A DNA stretch of 64,000 nucleotides from Symbiodinium natans (Eukaryota; Sar; Dinophyceae; Suessiales; Symbiodiniaceae). Below, one piece after another: positions 1-11,062 of the stretch (its first letter is position 1; the number at the start of each line of letters is the position of its first letter). The stretch spans positions 1 to 64,000 of the forward strand of contig CAJNDS010002626.1 of assembly GCA_905221605.1 (NCBI GenBank), given 5' to 3'. A model generated the notes under the pieces. It was not told the DNA's origin and searched no databases. It saw only the letters and a program-made list of their open reading frames with translations. A program made the position numbers and the translations under genes.

Positions 1-600
1 GGCGTTTTAATTAAAACGGGTCCCGTTTTAATTAAAACGCCTGGAACCAAGAACCAAGAACCAAAATTCCCAGAACAGTCTTGGGGCGAATCTTGGTTCC
101 CGAGGTAGAGGGTCGTGTGAATTGCCTGGCTCCTCAACCTCAACCTGACGGACCCAGGTCCTGGGAACCAAGATTCGTCTCAAGACTTTTCTGGGAATCT
201 TGGTTCTTGGTTCTTGGTTCCAGGCGTTTTAATTAAAACCGGGCCCGTTTTAATTAAAACGCCCCCACCCCCAAGGAACCAAGATTCGTCCCAAGACTTT
301 TCTGGGAATCTTGGTTCTTGGTTCTTGGTTCCAGGCGTTTTAATTAAAACGGGGCCCGTTTTAATTAAAACGCCCCCATCCCCAAGGAACCAAGACTCAT
401 CCCAAGACTTTTCTGGGAATCTTGGTTCTTGGTTCATGGTTCCAGGCGTCCTATAATTAAAATGGGGCCCGTTTTAATTAAAACGCCCCCGCCCCCAAGG
501 AACCAAGATTCATCCCAAGACTTTTCTGGGAATCTTGGTTCTTGGTTCATAGTTCCAGGCGTTTTAATTATAACGGGCCCCGTATTAATTAACACGGTGC
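1..600. repeat. Tandem repeat of about 110-117 bp with AT palindromes
   Basis: Units begin near 224, 334, 445 and 555, with a partial copy at 1-50. Each unit has paired palindromes GTTTTAATTAAAAC separated by a GGGCCC-like core, then CCAAGGAACCAAGATTC and TGGGAATCTTGGTTCTTGG, so each unit folds on itself twice. A truncated echo (CCGAACCAAGAACCAAG) lies at 877-893. Confidence 0.9.
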
Positions 601-899
601 CCAGACCATGTGCACCAAGAATCCCCGAGTTGGATTGCCCCCCAAAACCACCGTAAGGAAGAACTCATCGCCATGAGTTCTTGGGGGTGGGGGGTGGGGG
701 AAACTTGAGTCATTTCATTCAGTCTGATTCAGGGCAGCTGTCTTGGTTTGTTGTTCGTTTACAGCAAAGTATGAAGTTCATATTTCTTACTATAGCACCA
801 GAAGTCCTACATAAATATGAGCACAGAAACCTCTCATACGTATATTTGGAAATTACCCGTTTTAAGTAAAACCGGGTCCGAACCAAGAACCAAGAATAA

Positions 900-2340
900 C
901 CGTGGACCTCAAAATTTAAACCCGAAACCCTACCCCTAAACCCTAAACAATTTAGGCTTTAGGAACAAAGGTTTAGATAGGGCTTAAACATTAAGACCCC
1001 GCAGGCACCGAAGCATGATTATTCCTGAACAAAAATCATTGAAACAATCGGGTCTTAGTGTAAGGTTTTGGACAAGGCTTTAGCCAGAATGTTTAACAAT
1101 TCGGGTTCACAGGAGTGGGCCTGAACATGAAGGATACGCCCCGCAGGCACCGAAGCAAGAACATTCCTAAACAATATACGTTGAAAGTATGGGAATAGGG
1201 TCTGGCTTTAGAAAAAGGATCTTTCGGGAAAAGGGTGGGCTTTAGCGAAATGCCTTCAGTGGCGAGGGAAACGTAAGGTTATGGGCTGGGTTTCAGACGA
1301 AATCTTCAATGAATTACAGGGTTTACAGGAATAGGAAGCATGACTATTCCTAAACAATATTCGTTGAATGTCTGGGAAAAGGGTCTGGGCTTCAGTAAAA
1401 TGTCCTAGGGGAAGAGGGTCTGGGCTTTAGTGAAATGCCTTCAGTGACGCGGGGAACACAAGGTTTTGGATTAGGCTTCAGCCTAAACCTTCAAGAAGTA
1501 GGCTGCCTGACTACCAATATATGGGAATAGGGTCTGGGCTTTAGAAAAAGTTCTTTAGGGAAAAGGGTCTGGGCTATAGCGAAATGCCTTCAATGGCGAG
1601 GGAAACGTTGGCAGGAATAGGAAGACTGAGCCTTCCTAAATAATTTCCAAAGTATGGGAATTGGGTCTGGGCTGTAGTAAAATTTGTATAGGGAATATGG
1701 TCTGGGCTTTAGTGAAATGCATCTAATGACGCGGGGAAATATAAGGCTTTGGACGGGGCTTCAGCCTACACCTTCAAGAGATAGGCTGCCTGACCACCAA
1801 TATTTTTTTTAAGTGTGGGAAGAAGGGTCTGGGCTTTATAGCTGAGGGACAAGGGTCTGTGCTTTAGCGAGATGCCTGCAGTGGCGAGGGAAACGTAAGA
1901 TTCTGGACTAGGTTTCAGCCTAAATCTTCAATAAATTTCAGGGTTCTCAGGAATAGGAAGCACGAATATTCCTAAGCAATTTGCGTTGAAAGTATGGGAA
2001 TATGGTCTGGGCTTTATTAAAATATCTTTAAGGAATAGAGTCTGGGCATTTGCGAAATGCCTTTAGTGACGAGGGAGAACAATAGATTTTGGTCCAGGTG
2101 CCAGTCTAAACCTTGAAGAAATAGGCTATGCTACTCGTAAACAATATACGTTGAATATGTGGGAATAGGGTCTTGGCGTTAGCGGATATTTAGTAGCGAG
2201 GGAAAATCTAAACTTTTGGAACAGGCTATCAGCCTAAACCGTCAACGAGTAGGGTTAAGTGAAATTCTCTCTAGTGGTGAGGGAAACTTTAAGGCTTTGG
2301 AATAGGTTTAAGCCTAAACCTTTAGGGTCTATATCTAAAC
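900..2340. repeat. Diverged tandem family, 'GGGTCTGGGCTTTAG' type
   Basis: Recurring blocks GGGAATAGGGTCTGGGCTTTA, GCGAAATGCCTTCAGTGG, CGAGGGAAACGTAAGG and TTCAGCCTAAACCTTCAA recur about every 150-300 bases with substitutions. No reading frame is maintained. Copies include about 1185, 1380, 1520, 1640, 1830, 2000 and 2160. Confidence 0.75.
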
Positions 2341-2659
2341 TTTAAACGAAAAAACATAGGGAAGCTCGTTAATGTTTAGTGGAATTCTGGAAGGTTTCAG
2401 CCAAGGGCTTATTTGTCAGCTACTTGAACAACTTTGCGTACAAACGGATTATCTTGGTGTTCAAATTTTTTAGGATGCAAGTTTGGTGAATTCTGCTGCG
2501 TGCAACCCGGCGGGCAAAGTCCAACCTCCACCTCCCCACACTGCCCTTACCCATCAGATTAAAGGGGTGGCCCACCAGATATGGCATGTACTATATCGCA
2601 GCCTTCGGAGAAACACCCCGCCCCCTTACACTGTGCTTACGGTGGGTTCGGGGGGGGGG

Positions 2660-3190
2660 GGGGTAGCATATATTTATATCATCATTTATTTCCATATATA
2701 TATATATATTTCCTCCATCCATCCGAATATAAAATAAAAAGAATATGTTTTTTCCTGTATAGAAATAAATCCTAAGAATCTGTTTCTACGTAGATGATCC
2801 TTCCCATATGGTCAGAATCCTCTTTCCTTCGAACGAAAATTCCAAATAAATTTTTCTTTTCATAATTTTCGATGAATCATTCATTATTCATCTTTATGAT
2901 ATCAGATCGGATCATAGTTTCGGTTTTCCGAATCTATAAATCTTCATTTTAGATATCATTATAATGCAGACGATATCATATCCAAATATTCGAAATATTC
3001 CAATTATATAGGTTTTTTCTTATTTGAGTCTCCTTGGAAAGAAAAGAATAGAAATGCTAAGTGATCGTTTGTATCGATTTCGTTCTCGATAATTCGATTC
3101 GTAAATCCGACTTTTCTTAAGATCCATCCAGAAAATCATCTCCATACTCCCGAATACATACTCAATTCCACCACCACCTCGAGCGTCATG
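2660..3190. other. AT-rich unique island
   Basis: After a poly-G run at about 2650 the composition drops to clearly AT-rich, with TATATATA tracts and GATATC/ATTCGA-rich sequence. It has no telomere-type repeats and no convincing frame. It differs from everything else in the window and could be foreign or organelle-derived DNA; origin not identified. Confidence 0.5.
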
Positions 3191-3384
3191 GGTTCGCAAG
3201 AAGGCACTCTAGCAGTGCGAGAATCTTATATTAACAATCATCGAAAAGAATTCAATTTTTATCCATCGCTATCCAGAACAATAAGGTACGTTTCACCTAA
3301 CCTCCGAAAAGTTAGGGTTCAGGATTTGGGGGGCTTGAGAACTTTAGTGTTCTTGGGAGTTTCGCATTCTTAGGGTTTCTTAGT

Positions 3385-3480
3385 TGTCCAGTAATCCGGG
3401 GGAACTAAGGTTAGACTTTGGGATGATAATGGGATTATATGGCCCCAAAAGGTTAAAGGTTACCTACTCTACTACTAGGG
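3385..3480. repeat. Element copy shared with 55.5 kb
   Basis: TAGTTGTCCAGTAATCC to GGTTAAAGGTTACCTACTCT, then ACTACTAGGG. It closely matches 55478-55580 in the same orientation, 52 kb away. Only parts are self-complementary. Confidence 0.8.
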
Positions 3481-3797
3481 TTTTAAGTTTTAGGGAGAAA
3501 AACCTTCCTACAACCCTGAGAAGTCTAGGGCTTAGGATCTAGATGCTAATCCATAACCACAAGTCACCCTAAACTGCAACCTAATCAGTATCCACAACAA
3601 GCCATCAAGGTTAGGTCTTTTGGTTATTGGGCCTTCCGCGTATAGGAACTAGGGTCTAGGGCTTTTGGGTTTAGCGATCCTTTTGTAACTCTGCGGGGCC
3701 TCGTCGCGTGCTGAATTCTTTTTATCTACATCTCGGGCACTTGCAGTGGCACGATTTCCGGGAGGAATGTTCCAGGTACCCATGAACCTCCAAGTAG

Positions 3798-6700
3798 GGA
3801 CCCTAAACCCTAAACCCTAAACCCTAAACCCTAAACCCCAAACGCTAAACGCTAAACGCTAAACGCTAAACGCTAAACGCTAAACGCTAAACCCTAAACC
3901 CTAAACCCTAAACCCTAAACACACACCGTCGCCCTGAACCCTGCAGTCGCTTCTTCTGGGCGCTGGTGCAAGCTGGGATTGGGGCTTGGGATTTGGGGGA
4001 TGACGGGAAATACGGCACCCCTCATATAGACCCCCACGTAGTGGGATCCTCCCCTAAGGGATACCTGCATTTAGGGTTGAGGGTTGAGGGTCCAAGGTGG
4101 AGGCGGGGGAGAGAGGGAGGGGGGGAGGAAGGTTGAAAGGGAAATTGGGGGTTTTCAGGATCTACGGTACATTGCTCCTGGCATTTCTGCATCCTTCCAG
4201 CTGCATCTCTCCGCGCTGCAAGTGCAGTAGTGTTCGAGCACTGAGTCCGGCGGAACCCTAAACCCTAAACCCAAAAACCTACAAACCTTCAACCCTAAAC
4301 CGCCTAGCTTGGGATGTTTGGACGGACTGGGCCTGGGCTTGGGCTGGAGGCATCCCCTCCTCCAATTTCAAGGCCTAAACCCTAAACCCTACACCCTAAA
4401 CCCTAAACCCTAAGCCCTAAGCCCTAAACCTTAAGCCCGAAACCCTAACCCTAAGCCCTAAACACAGTTTTGAAAACTTCTTGACAACACGGGGTTGGTG
4501 CTGCAGAGTTGCTTGTGCGACGTTTGAGCCTCATGATTAGGGTTTGGGGTTTAGGTTTAGGGTTTAGGGTTTAGGGTTTAGGGTTTAGGGTTTAGGGTTT
4601 AGGGTTTAGGGTTTAGGGTTTAGGGTTTAGGGTTTAGGGTTTAGGGTTTAGGGATTAGGGTTGAGAGTATGCGGTTTAGGGTTTCGGGCAAAAGCCCGAA
4701 AGCCCGTCAAAGCTTACAAAGCTAGACCTACCTTGCCAGAACCTGCTTCTGGGGGGGGGGGGGGGGAATTAGGGTGGGAATAGTGGCTTCCTACATGGAC
4801 AAGATGCTAGAATCAGGCTTCTAGCCCATTGCAGTTGGCGTTTGTTCGCCTTCTAGGCCATAAACACCCTAAACTCTACATACCCGCTACAGAAAACTAC
4901 AAGCCCAGCATATAAATAAACACATACACTGGGAAATCAAGGCACCTTTCCTTTTTGAGGGCCCCCCCCCCCCCTCGACCCTCCCCAAACAAAAACAAAA
5001 AATCTACACAACCCTAAGTCCCAAACAGCCCAAACCCAACACCAAGAGCCTAAACCGCAAACCCCAAAAACTCGCAAGCCCCAAGCCCCCTAAAACACCG
5101 TCACGTCCCGAAACTGAGGTCCTAGAATCCCAAGGGAATGAGAATCAATCAGCCTCCAAGCCCTGAAGCACCTCCAACCCCCCTAAAAATGCTGCATCCA
5201 CTGTGAACCTTGGCCATAAGTGCGTTACGAATATGAAGGACAGTTTAGGGTTTAGGGTTTAGGGTTTAGGGTTTAGGGTTTCCTGCTGCAGCAACCCCGG
5301 ATGATACGCTCAGGAGTGGTGTAGCCTTGGGCTGGCCTCCTTTAAAGATGAACCTTCAGTGGGCCGCTTGGGGAAGAGATGCCAAGTTCTGAGAGGTTTT
5401 ATGGGGCTTAGGTGTTTTGGGTGTTTTGGGTGTTTTGGGTGTTTTGGGTGTTTTGGGTGTTTTGGGGGTGTTGGGGGTTTTGGGGGGTTTTGGGGGTTTT
5501 GGGGGTTTTGGGGGTTTTGGGGGTTTTGGGATTTTGGGGTTTTAGGGCTTTGGGGTTTTAGGGTTTTGGGGCTTTACGGTTTTGGGGTTTTGGGGCTTTG
5601 GGGTTTTGAGGTTCTGTGGTTTTGAGGTTTGGGGGTTTAGCTTGGAGTTCTCGGCTTTAGGAAGATGAAAAGTAATCAGTTGCCACTTAGGCGCGGCTTA
5701 CTTCTTCAAGCCCCAAGCCCCTAACCCCTAAACCCTAAACCCTAAACCCTAAACCCTGAACTCTAAACCCTAAACCCTAAAACCCTAAAACCTAATGATA
5801 AGCTGCACCCAATCCCTAAGCCAGACTGTGCCCTGGACATGACCAGCTGGCAAAAAACCTGAAATCTGTGAACCCTCAACGGGTGGGGTGGGGAAGGGTT
5901 TAGGGCTACGGTTTCGGGTTTAGAGTTCCTCTAAACCCTAAACCCTAAACCCTATGTCGGGTCGGTGCAAGGGAGCAGCCTAAACCTAAGCCCTAAGCCC
6001 TAAGCCCTAAGCCCTAAACCCTAAACCCTAAACCCTAAACCCTAAACCCTAAACCCTAAACCCTAAACCCACGATGTGAGGGTTTAGGGTTTCGGAGTTA
6101 GGACCTCTAGGGTGTGGAGAGCCCAACCTGAACCCAGAGCCCAAAAAATCACAACTACCCAGCTTCTTACGATTTCGGCTTAGGGTTTAGGGTTTAGGGT
6201 TTAGGGTTTAGGGTTTAGGGTTTAGGGTTTAGGGTTTAGGGTTTAGGGGCTGAGCTTAACCTCAAACCCTCGGCTTAGGGTTTAGGTTCGGGTCTTTAGG
6301 GCCATGTTGTTGGGCTCGCAAGGGCTTATAAGGAATCTAAGAGATCCCATACATTCCAACCCTAAACCCTAAACTTCTACACCCCAAGCTGGATATCCTG
6401 CGATTCCAGAAGGCTTCCTTGGGCGGGTAAGTAAGGCGGCCCTTTGTGGTGGTGCAACCGTCCTAATAACTAACTCTTCAAGGCCATAGCGAAGTGGGGT
6501 CCAGGGTTTAGGGTTTAGGGTTTAGGGCTTAGGGTTTAGGGTTTAGGGCTTAGGGTTTAGGGTTTAGGGTTTAGGGTACCCTTCGGCTCTAATCGTATGT
6601 AGGGATCCCGAAAACCCTAAACCCAAAACCCCAAAGGATGATGAGGGATAGTATTGGTTAGCCTACTTTTTCCTGATTAGCGTGTGGCAGTTCTCTGTAG

Positions 6701-7060
6701 CAAGCATGGATGCCGGCCATGAAAGAGTTCCGGATTCCACAACCAAGAGCAAAAAGTTGAACCTTACTATTCTCATTAAACAAGGAAACAAAAAGCAAAA
6801 AAGCTCAACTATTGGTTCAGTAAGTTCAGGGGGCGAAATAATGCCTTAGGGGGCTTCGCAATTTGGCTCAGAAAAAACCCTAAACCCTAAACCCTAAACC
6901 CTACACCCTAAACCCTAAACCCTAAACCCTAAACCCCAAACCCTAAACCCTAAACCCTAAACCCTCCCTAAACCCTAAACCCTGAACCCTAAACCCTAAA
7001 CCCTAAACCCTAAACCCTAAACCCTAAACCCTAAACCCTAAACCCTAAACTGCGGCCAAA
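3798..7060. repeat. Dense telomere-type arrays in both orientations
   Basis: Arrays of CCCTAAA (3798-3918, 4255-4280, 4376-4460, 5705-5790, 5932-5955, 5985-6070, 6876-7050) alternate with TTTAGGG arrays (4548-4680, 5244-5281, 6180-6250, 6500-6575). Variants inside include ACGCTAA (3840-3890) and AAGCCCT. Unique spacers of 60-200 bases separate them. No gene was identified with confidence; short open segments near 3.75 and 4.21 kb are possible exons on the minus strand. Confidence 0.9.
5410..5640. repeat. GTTTTGGGT / GGTTTTGGG minisatellite
   Basis: Nine-base units GTGTTTTGG give way to GGTTTTGGGG and GGGGTTTTAGG units. The long open frame here (FGCFGCFG, FWGFWGF) is a translation of this repeat, not a protein. 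Confidence 0.85.
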
Positions 7061-7071
7061 GCGCCCCTCGC

Positions 7072-7137
7072 TACTTTTGCGACTTGCTGTCCCAGATGGA
7101 ATGATGCATACCACGGAACATTACAAGTAGCACGTGC
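7072..7137 (-). CDS. Weak candidate exon
   Basis: Minus strand frame VPWYASFHLGQQVAKVARGA between CCCTAAA arrays. No acceptor or donor was chosen with confidence. Confidence 0.25.
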
Positions 7138-7249
7138 GTGGCACCACAAGCGTGGAGCTGTTCTCATTAGGGACAGTATGCCTGTCCCTTGGCGTACGCC
7201 AACAATACTATATTATAGATATTACCCTAAACCCTAAACCGGAGCTTGG

Positions 7250-8400
7250 CGGCGTGCTCTTTTGGGCAGGTCCAGGACGCTTAGAAAAGCCTCCAAAAGG
7301 CTCTTGAGGGCTTGAAAAAGGCTTAGAAAGCGTCAAAAAGCATCCAAATGGCTTTGCAAGCCCCAACAGGCTTCAAGAAACCCCGAAAGGCCTGACAGGC
7401 CCCGCGCGCTTTTCAATGCCTAATTTTGGTCAAGGGGGGGTCGCATTTTTCAATTTTAAAAGCAAAATAGTCTTTGGAGACCCCCGCCTCAAACTCCGAC
7501 CCCCCCTTGAAAGGGAAAGTTTGCCTTCGAAAAAGCCACCAAAAGGCTTCAAAAAGCCTCCCAAACAGCCGGAAGCCCAGAATTGCCAGACCCGCAATTA
7601 AAAATACGATTTTGAACCCCTCCATTTTGCCCAGAAGGGTCCGGAAAGCCAGAAAAAGCCTCCCAAAAAGCCGGAAGTTCAGTATTTGCCAGACCCGCTA
7701 TTAAAAATGCGATTTTTTAATACTGAAATCGATGGTTTTGGGCGCCCATCCATTTTATCCCCAAAAGGGCCAGGAAAGCCCCAAAAAGCCCTCAAGGGCT
7801 ACCAAAAGGCGTTAGAAGCCACCAAAAGGCTTCACAAAGCCTCCCAAATAGCCGGAAGCCCAGGAATTGCCAGACCCGCAATTAAAAATGCGAATTTTTA
7901 GTACTGAAATCGATGGTTTTGGGCGCTCCTCCATTTTGCCCCAGAAGGGTCCGGAAAGCCCGAAAAAGCCCTCAAGGCATTTCAAAAAGCCTCTCAAAAC
8001 GCCGGAAGCCCAGGATTTGCCAGACCCGCAATTAAAAATGAGATTTTTTGGTATCGAAATCGACGGTTTTAGGCACACCTCCATTTTACCCCCGAAAAGG
8101 CGGCTACCAAAAGGCTTTAAAAGCCACCAAAAGGCTTCATTAAAAATGCGGTTTTTTATTGCTGAAATCAATGGTTTTGGGCGCCCCTCCATTTTCTCCC
8201 CCAAAGGGCCAGGAAAGCCCCAGGAAGCATGAGCTACCAAAAGGCTTTAAACGCCACCAAAAGGCTTCAAAAAGACTCCCGAAAAGCCGGGAATCCAAGG
8301 ATTTGCCAGACCCGTAATTAAAGAGGCGATTCTTTAGTCCTGAATTCGATGGTTTTGGGCGCCCCTCCATTTTACCGACAAAAAGCGTTTAAGGGGAATA
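7250..8400. repeat. Diverged tandem repeats of about 150-190 bp
   Basis: Six or so copies contain GCCGGAAGCCCAGGATTTGC, CAGACCCGCAATTAAAAATG, ACTGAAATCGATGGTTTTGG and GCGCCCCTCCATTTTG, then GGGCCAGGAAAGCCCC and CAAAAGGCTTCAAAAAGCC. No telomere-type units occur within. Open frames on both strands are repeat translations. Confidence 0.85.
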
Positions 8401-8761
8401 TTCCATCCTCTTGTAAAGATATATGTATATTTTAAAGTTTAGGCCCCAAACCCTAAAAGGAATAGGTTTGGGTGGTTGGGCCGCCTCATGAACGGCGCGG
8501 GGCGGGTATTTGTTGGTCGGCCTGCAATAAGCGGGCCGAAGATCCGCCTTTGCAGCAAGCATGCCGTCCACCGCAAGAACTACACTAGCACGGACGTCTC
8601 ACCCGCCCCCGGAAATTCAATACCCCCCGGGAAAAGGCGCGAAACCCTAAACCCTAAACCCTAAACCCTAAACCCTAAACCCTAAACCCTAAACCCTAAC
8701 CCTAAACCCTAAACCCTAAGCGTGCCGGGCGCCGGGCATAAGACGACGGCATTACCTGCAC

Positions 8762-8787
8762 CCCGGAGGGACGATGGTTTCTGGCTT
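8762..8787 (-). CDS. Weak candidate microexon
   Basis: Minus strand AAGCCAG acceptor, then TIVPPGC, then a consensus-like GTAATG donor. Very short, so could be chance. Confidence 0.25.
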
Positions 8788-10029
8788 AGAATCGATGCTG
8801 TAGATGGTTTCGGGTTTAGGGTTTAGGGGTTAGGGTTTAGTTCCATCCCACGTTTAGGGTTTATAGGGTGAGTAGTAATGCTGTATAGGCTTCTGGCCCG
8901 GAAGGTTCAGAGCTTAGGGGCTAGAGTGTAGAGGGTTTAGGGTCGGAGGCTTCGTACTCGACCGCTTGCAAGAGGAAGCGCCTAGCTGGAGCAGCCCAGG
9001 CTCCCAGACGTGGAGCTTCGCAAGATGTTTCATGGGACACAGGAGGGGACCCTTAGAAGGGACCTTAGGGGCAATGTGGGGCAATGTAGCGGGCTCTTCA
9101 GGTATATAGGGACTAAAGAAGGTATATACATATATATATATATACAAGGGTTATATAGGCTCCCTTGTAGGGGTACCTCCTTGTATCCCTTACATGTTAG
9201 TCTTTATTGATACCTCCCCCCCCCAAAAGCCTCAATTCGCCCTGACTCTTCGCAATCTCACCATCTTTCTTCGACCAGCCCTCACGTGTAGAAACCTCCC
9301 TAAATGCCAAACCATCATCCCTAAGCTAAGCTAAGCTCCCACTCATTCTGCATCCCGCTTCCCAGCAACCTTCGCAGAAGCCCTAAACCCTACACCCTGA
9401 ACCCTAAACCGCACAGTGACAATCCCAAGTCTGTTCCTGAAAACCCTGAGCCCAGAATATCCAGAAGTCTTCAGGGTGCTTCGGTGTCGAGGCTTTCAGT
9501 TTCTTAAATTAAGCTCCCTGTTTGGGACCCACATAAGCCAAGACCCTAGACCCAAAAAAGATGGATCAAAACAGGGACCCAAATGTCAGAAAAGATGATT
9601 GAGGTCATCTGCCCCGAGGCTGGTGATGCGTCTTCGGGTTCGAGGTTTAGGGTTTAGGGTTTAGGGTTTAGGGTTTAGGGTTTAGGGTTTAGGGTTTAGG
9701 GTTTAGGGTTTAGGGTTTAGGGTTTCGGGTTTGGGGTTTGGGGTTTAGGGTTCAGGGATGTGGCGGCGCGCTGCTTTTCCGCGTGGAGGCGGCAACGTGA
9801 TCGTCACATAAGGGACCTCTCCAAGGAGATTTCGGTGCCTCTCAGACTACACTGTCAGGCCACAGCCAAACATGGCAAGGATGTGTTGTCGACCTCCAAG
9901 CCTCAATCCCCCCCAAACCCTAAACCCTAAACCCTAAACCCTAAACCCTAAACCCTAAACCCTAAACCCTAAACCCTAAACCCTAAACCCTAAACCCTAA
10001 ACCCTAAACCTTAAACCAAATACTTGCTG

Positions 10030-10097
10030 TCGAAGGGAGGTGCTGTGGTCTGACGACGGAGCACTCGCGATCAGCAACCGGAACATGTTGCTGCTTC
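10030..10097 (-). CDS. Weak candidate exon downstream of VMA6
   Basis: Minus strand: a GAAGCAG acceptor, then an ATG-started frame MFRLLIASAPSSDHSTSLRQ. The plus strand is also open and reads VLWSDDGALAISNRNMLLLQ, which resembles a WD40 strand. Strand is therefore unresolved; minus is preferred only because all proven genes here are minus. Confidence 0.3.
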
Positions 10098-10618
10098 AGT
10101 AACCCTAAGGGTCCACAACCCTAAACCCTAACCCCTAAACCCTTAATAGAGAATCAACGAGTATAATTAGCTACTTTGGGGGCCCAAGTATGCCCCCGAA
10201 GCCGAAAAGTCAGAATGGCACCTGGACCCTTGAGGTTACCATGCCCAAGCCGTGTCTCAGCCTACGCCTGCAGGTGTGCAGCTATGAGATCCAGAGCCCG
10301 TCGAGAAGCCAAAGGGTTTAGGGTTTAAGAGGGTTTAGGTTTTAGGGTTTTGGGTTTAGGGCTTGGGTTTTGGGTTTAGAACTCAAAGCCTTCACCGCAA
10401 ACCTACGTGGCGCAGATTCATTGAAGCCTATATACCCTACTTAAAATGAAGAACGCTTGTTGTTTCTGGTCGGTTCTTAAGCAAATGGTAGTAACTATGC
10501 GTAGTAAAGGCAATACAGGGATTATTTTCTTGAGCAAATAGAAGGTTAAGGGGGAGCTCTAGTATAACTTGCATATTATGGGACCCTAAGCCCTCAAACC
10601 AGAATCATGGGTTTGTCT

Positions 10619-10745
10619 ACTACCCCCCCTCTATACTACCCCCCCCCCCCTAGGTACCCCCTCATATGACCTTAGTTAGGCTTTATTCTCCCTAAATAAC
10701 CTTAATTATGGAGGGAACGTAGGGGGGCTAGTATAGAGGGGGTGC
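10619..10745. repeat. Inverted-repeat element, CCCCCTCTATACTACCC family
   Basis: The left end CCCCCCTCTATACTACCCCC is mirrored by GGGGGGCTAGTATAGAGGGGG at the right end. A related arrangement lies at about 28.08-28.20 kb (CCCCCCTTAAAGACCC to GGGGGGGTAGTATA). Foldback and non-coding. Confidence 0.75.
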
Positions 10746-10980
10746 TGAAGTATGGGAACCCATGACTCAAGCGGGGGAAGCCTTCAGTCAAAGTGTTCGA
10801 CTGTTCTCTGTCTTCCGACTACAGTAGGGATAAGGGTTTAGGGTTTAGGGTTCAGGGTTTAGGGTTTAGGGTGTAGCTGACAAGTTGTCTAGTGCTTGGG
10901 GTTTAGGAAAGCTTTTCAAAAATATAGCTCTAAGTAGATAAGCTCCCCTGGGGGGGCGCATCCCTGCAGCTATCAGAACT

Positions 10981-11062
10981 CTACATCCGCGGCTGAAAGA
11001 TGGGAACGATGGTGTCGTCGATGTGGTCCTTGGTGTTCAGGACGACCATGTTCGCGATCCAC
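10981..11062 (-). CDS. VMA6: VMA6 last exon with stop
   Basis: After exon 11823-11923 (ending QEIRNI) this 82-base exon gives WIANMVVLNTKDHIDDTIVPIF, the C-terminal WIAExxxxxxxxxIDNYIPIF of subunit d. It then adds QPRM and a TAG stop at 10981-10983. No polyadenylation hexamer was recognised nearby. Confidence 0.93.

Larger units (their letters stand above)
8640..10980. repeat. Arrays and short spacers downstream of VMA6
   Basis: CCCTAAA arrays at 8641-8720 and 9913-10015, TTTAGGG at 8815-8860, 9640-9760 and 10830-10875. Spacers include an AT-dinucleotide tract (about 9125-9145), an inverted-repeat element (10619-10745) and a few weak exon candidates. Confidence 0.8.

Noticed and set aside
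5359-5625. FGCFGC/FWGFWG frame (plus), and LGFGVWG frame at 39298-39597
   Set aside because: Translations of TTTTGGG and TTTGGGG minisatellites.
10029-10101. Plus-strand WD40-like frame VLWSDDGALAISNRNMLLLQ
   Set aside because: The opposite strand is also open and all supported genes are minus. No second WD40 exon was found nearby.
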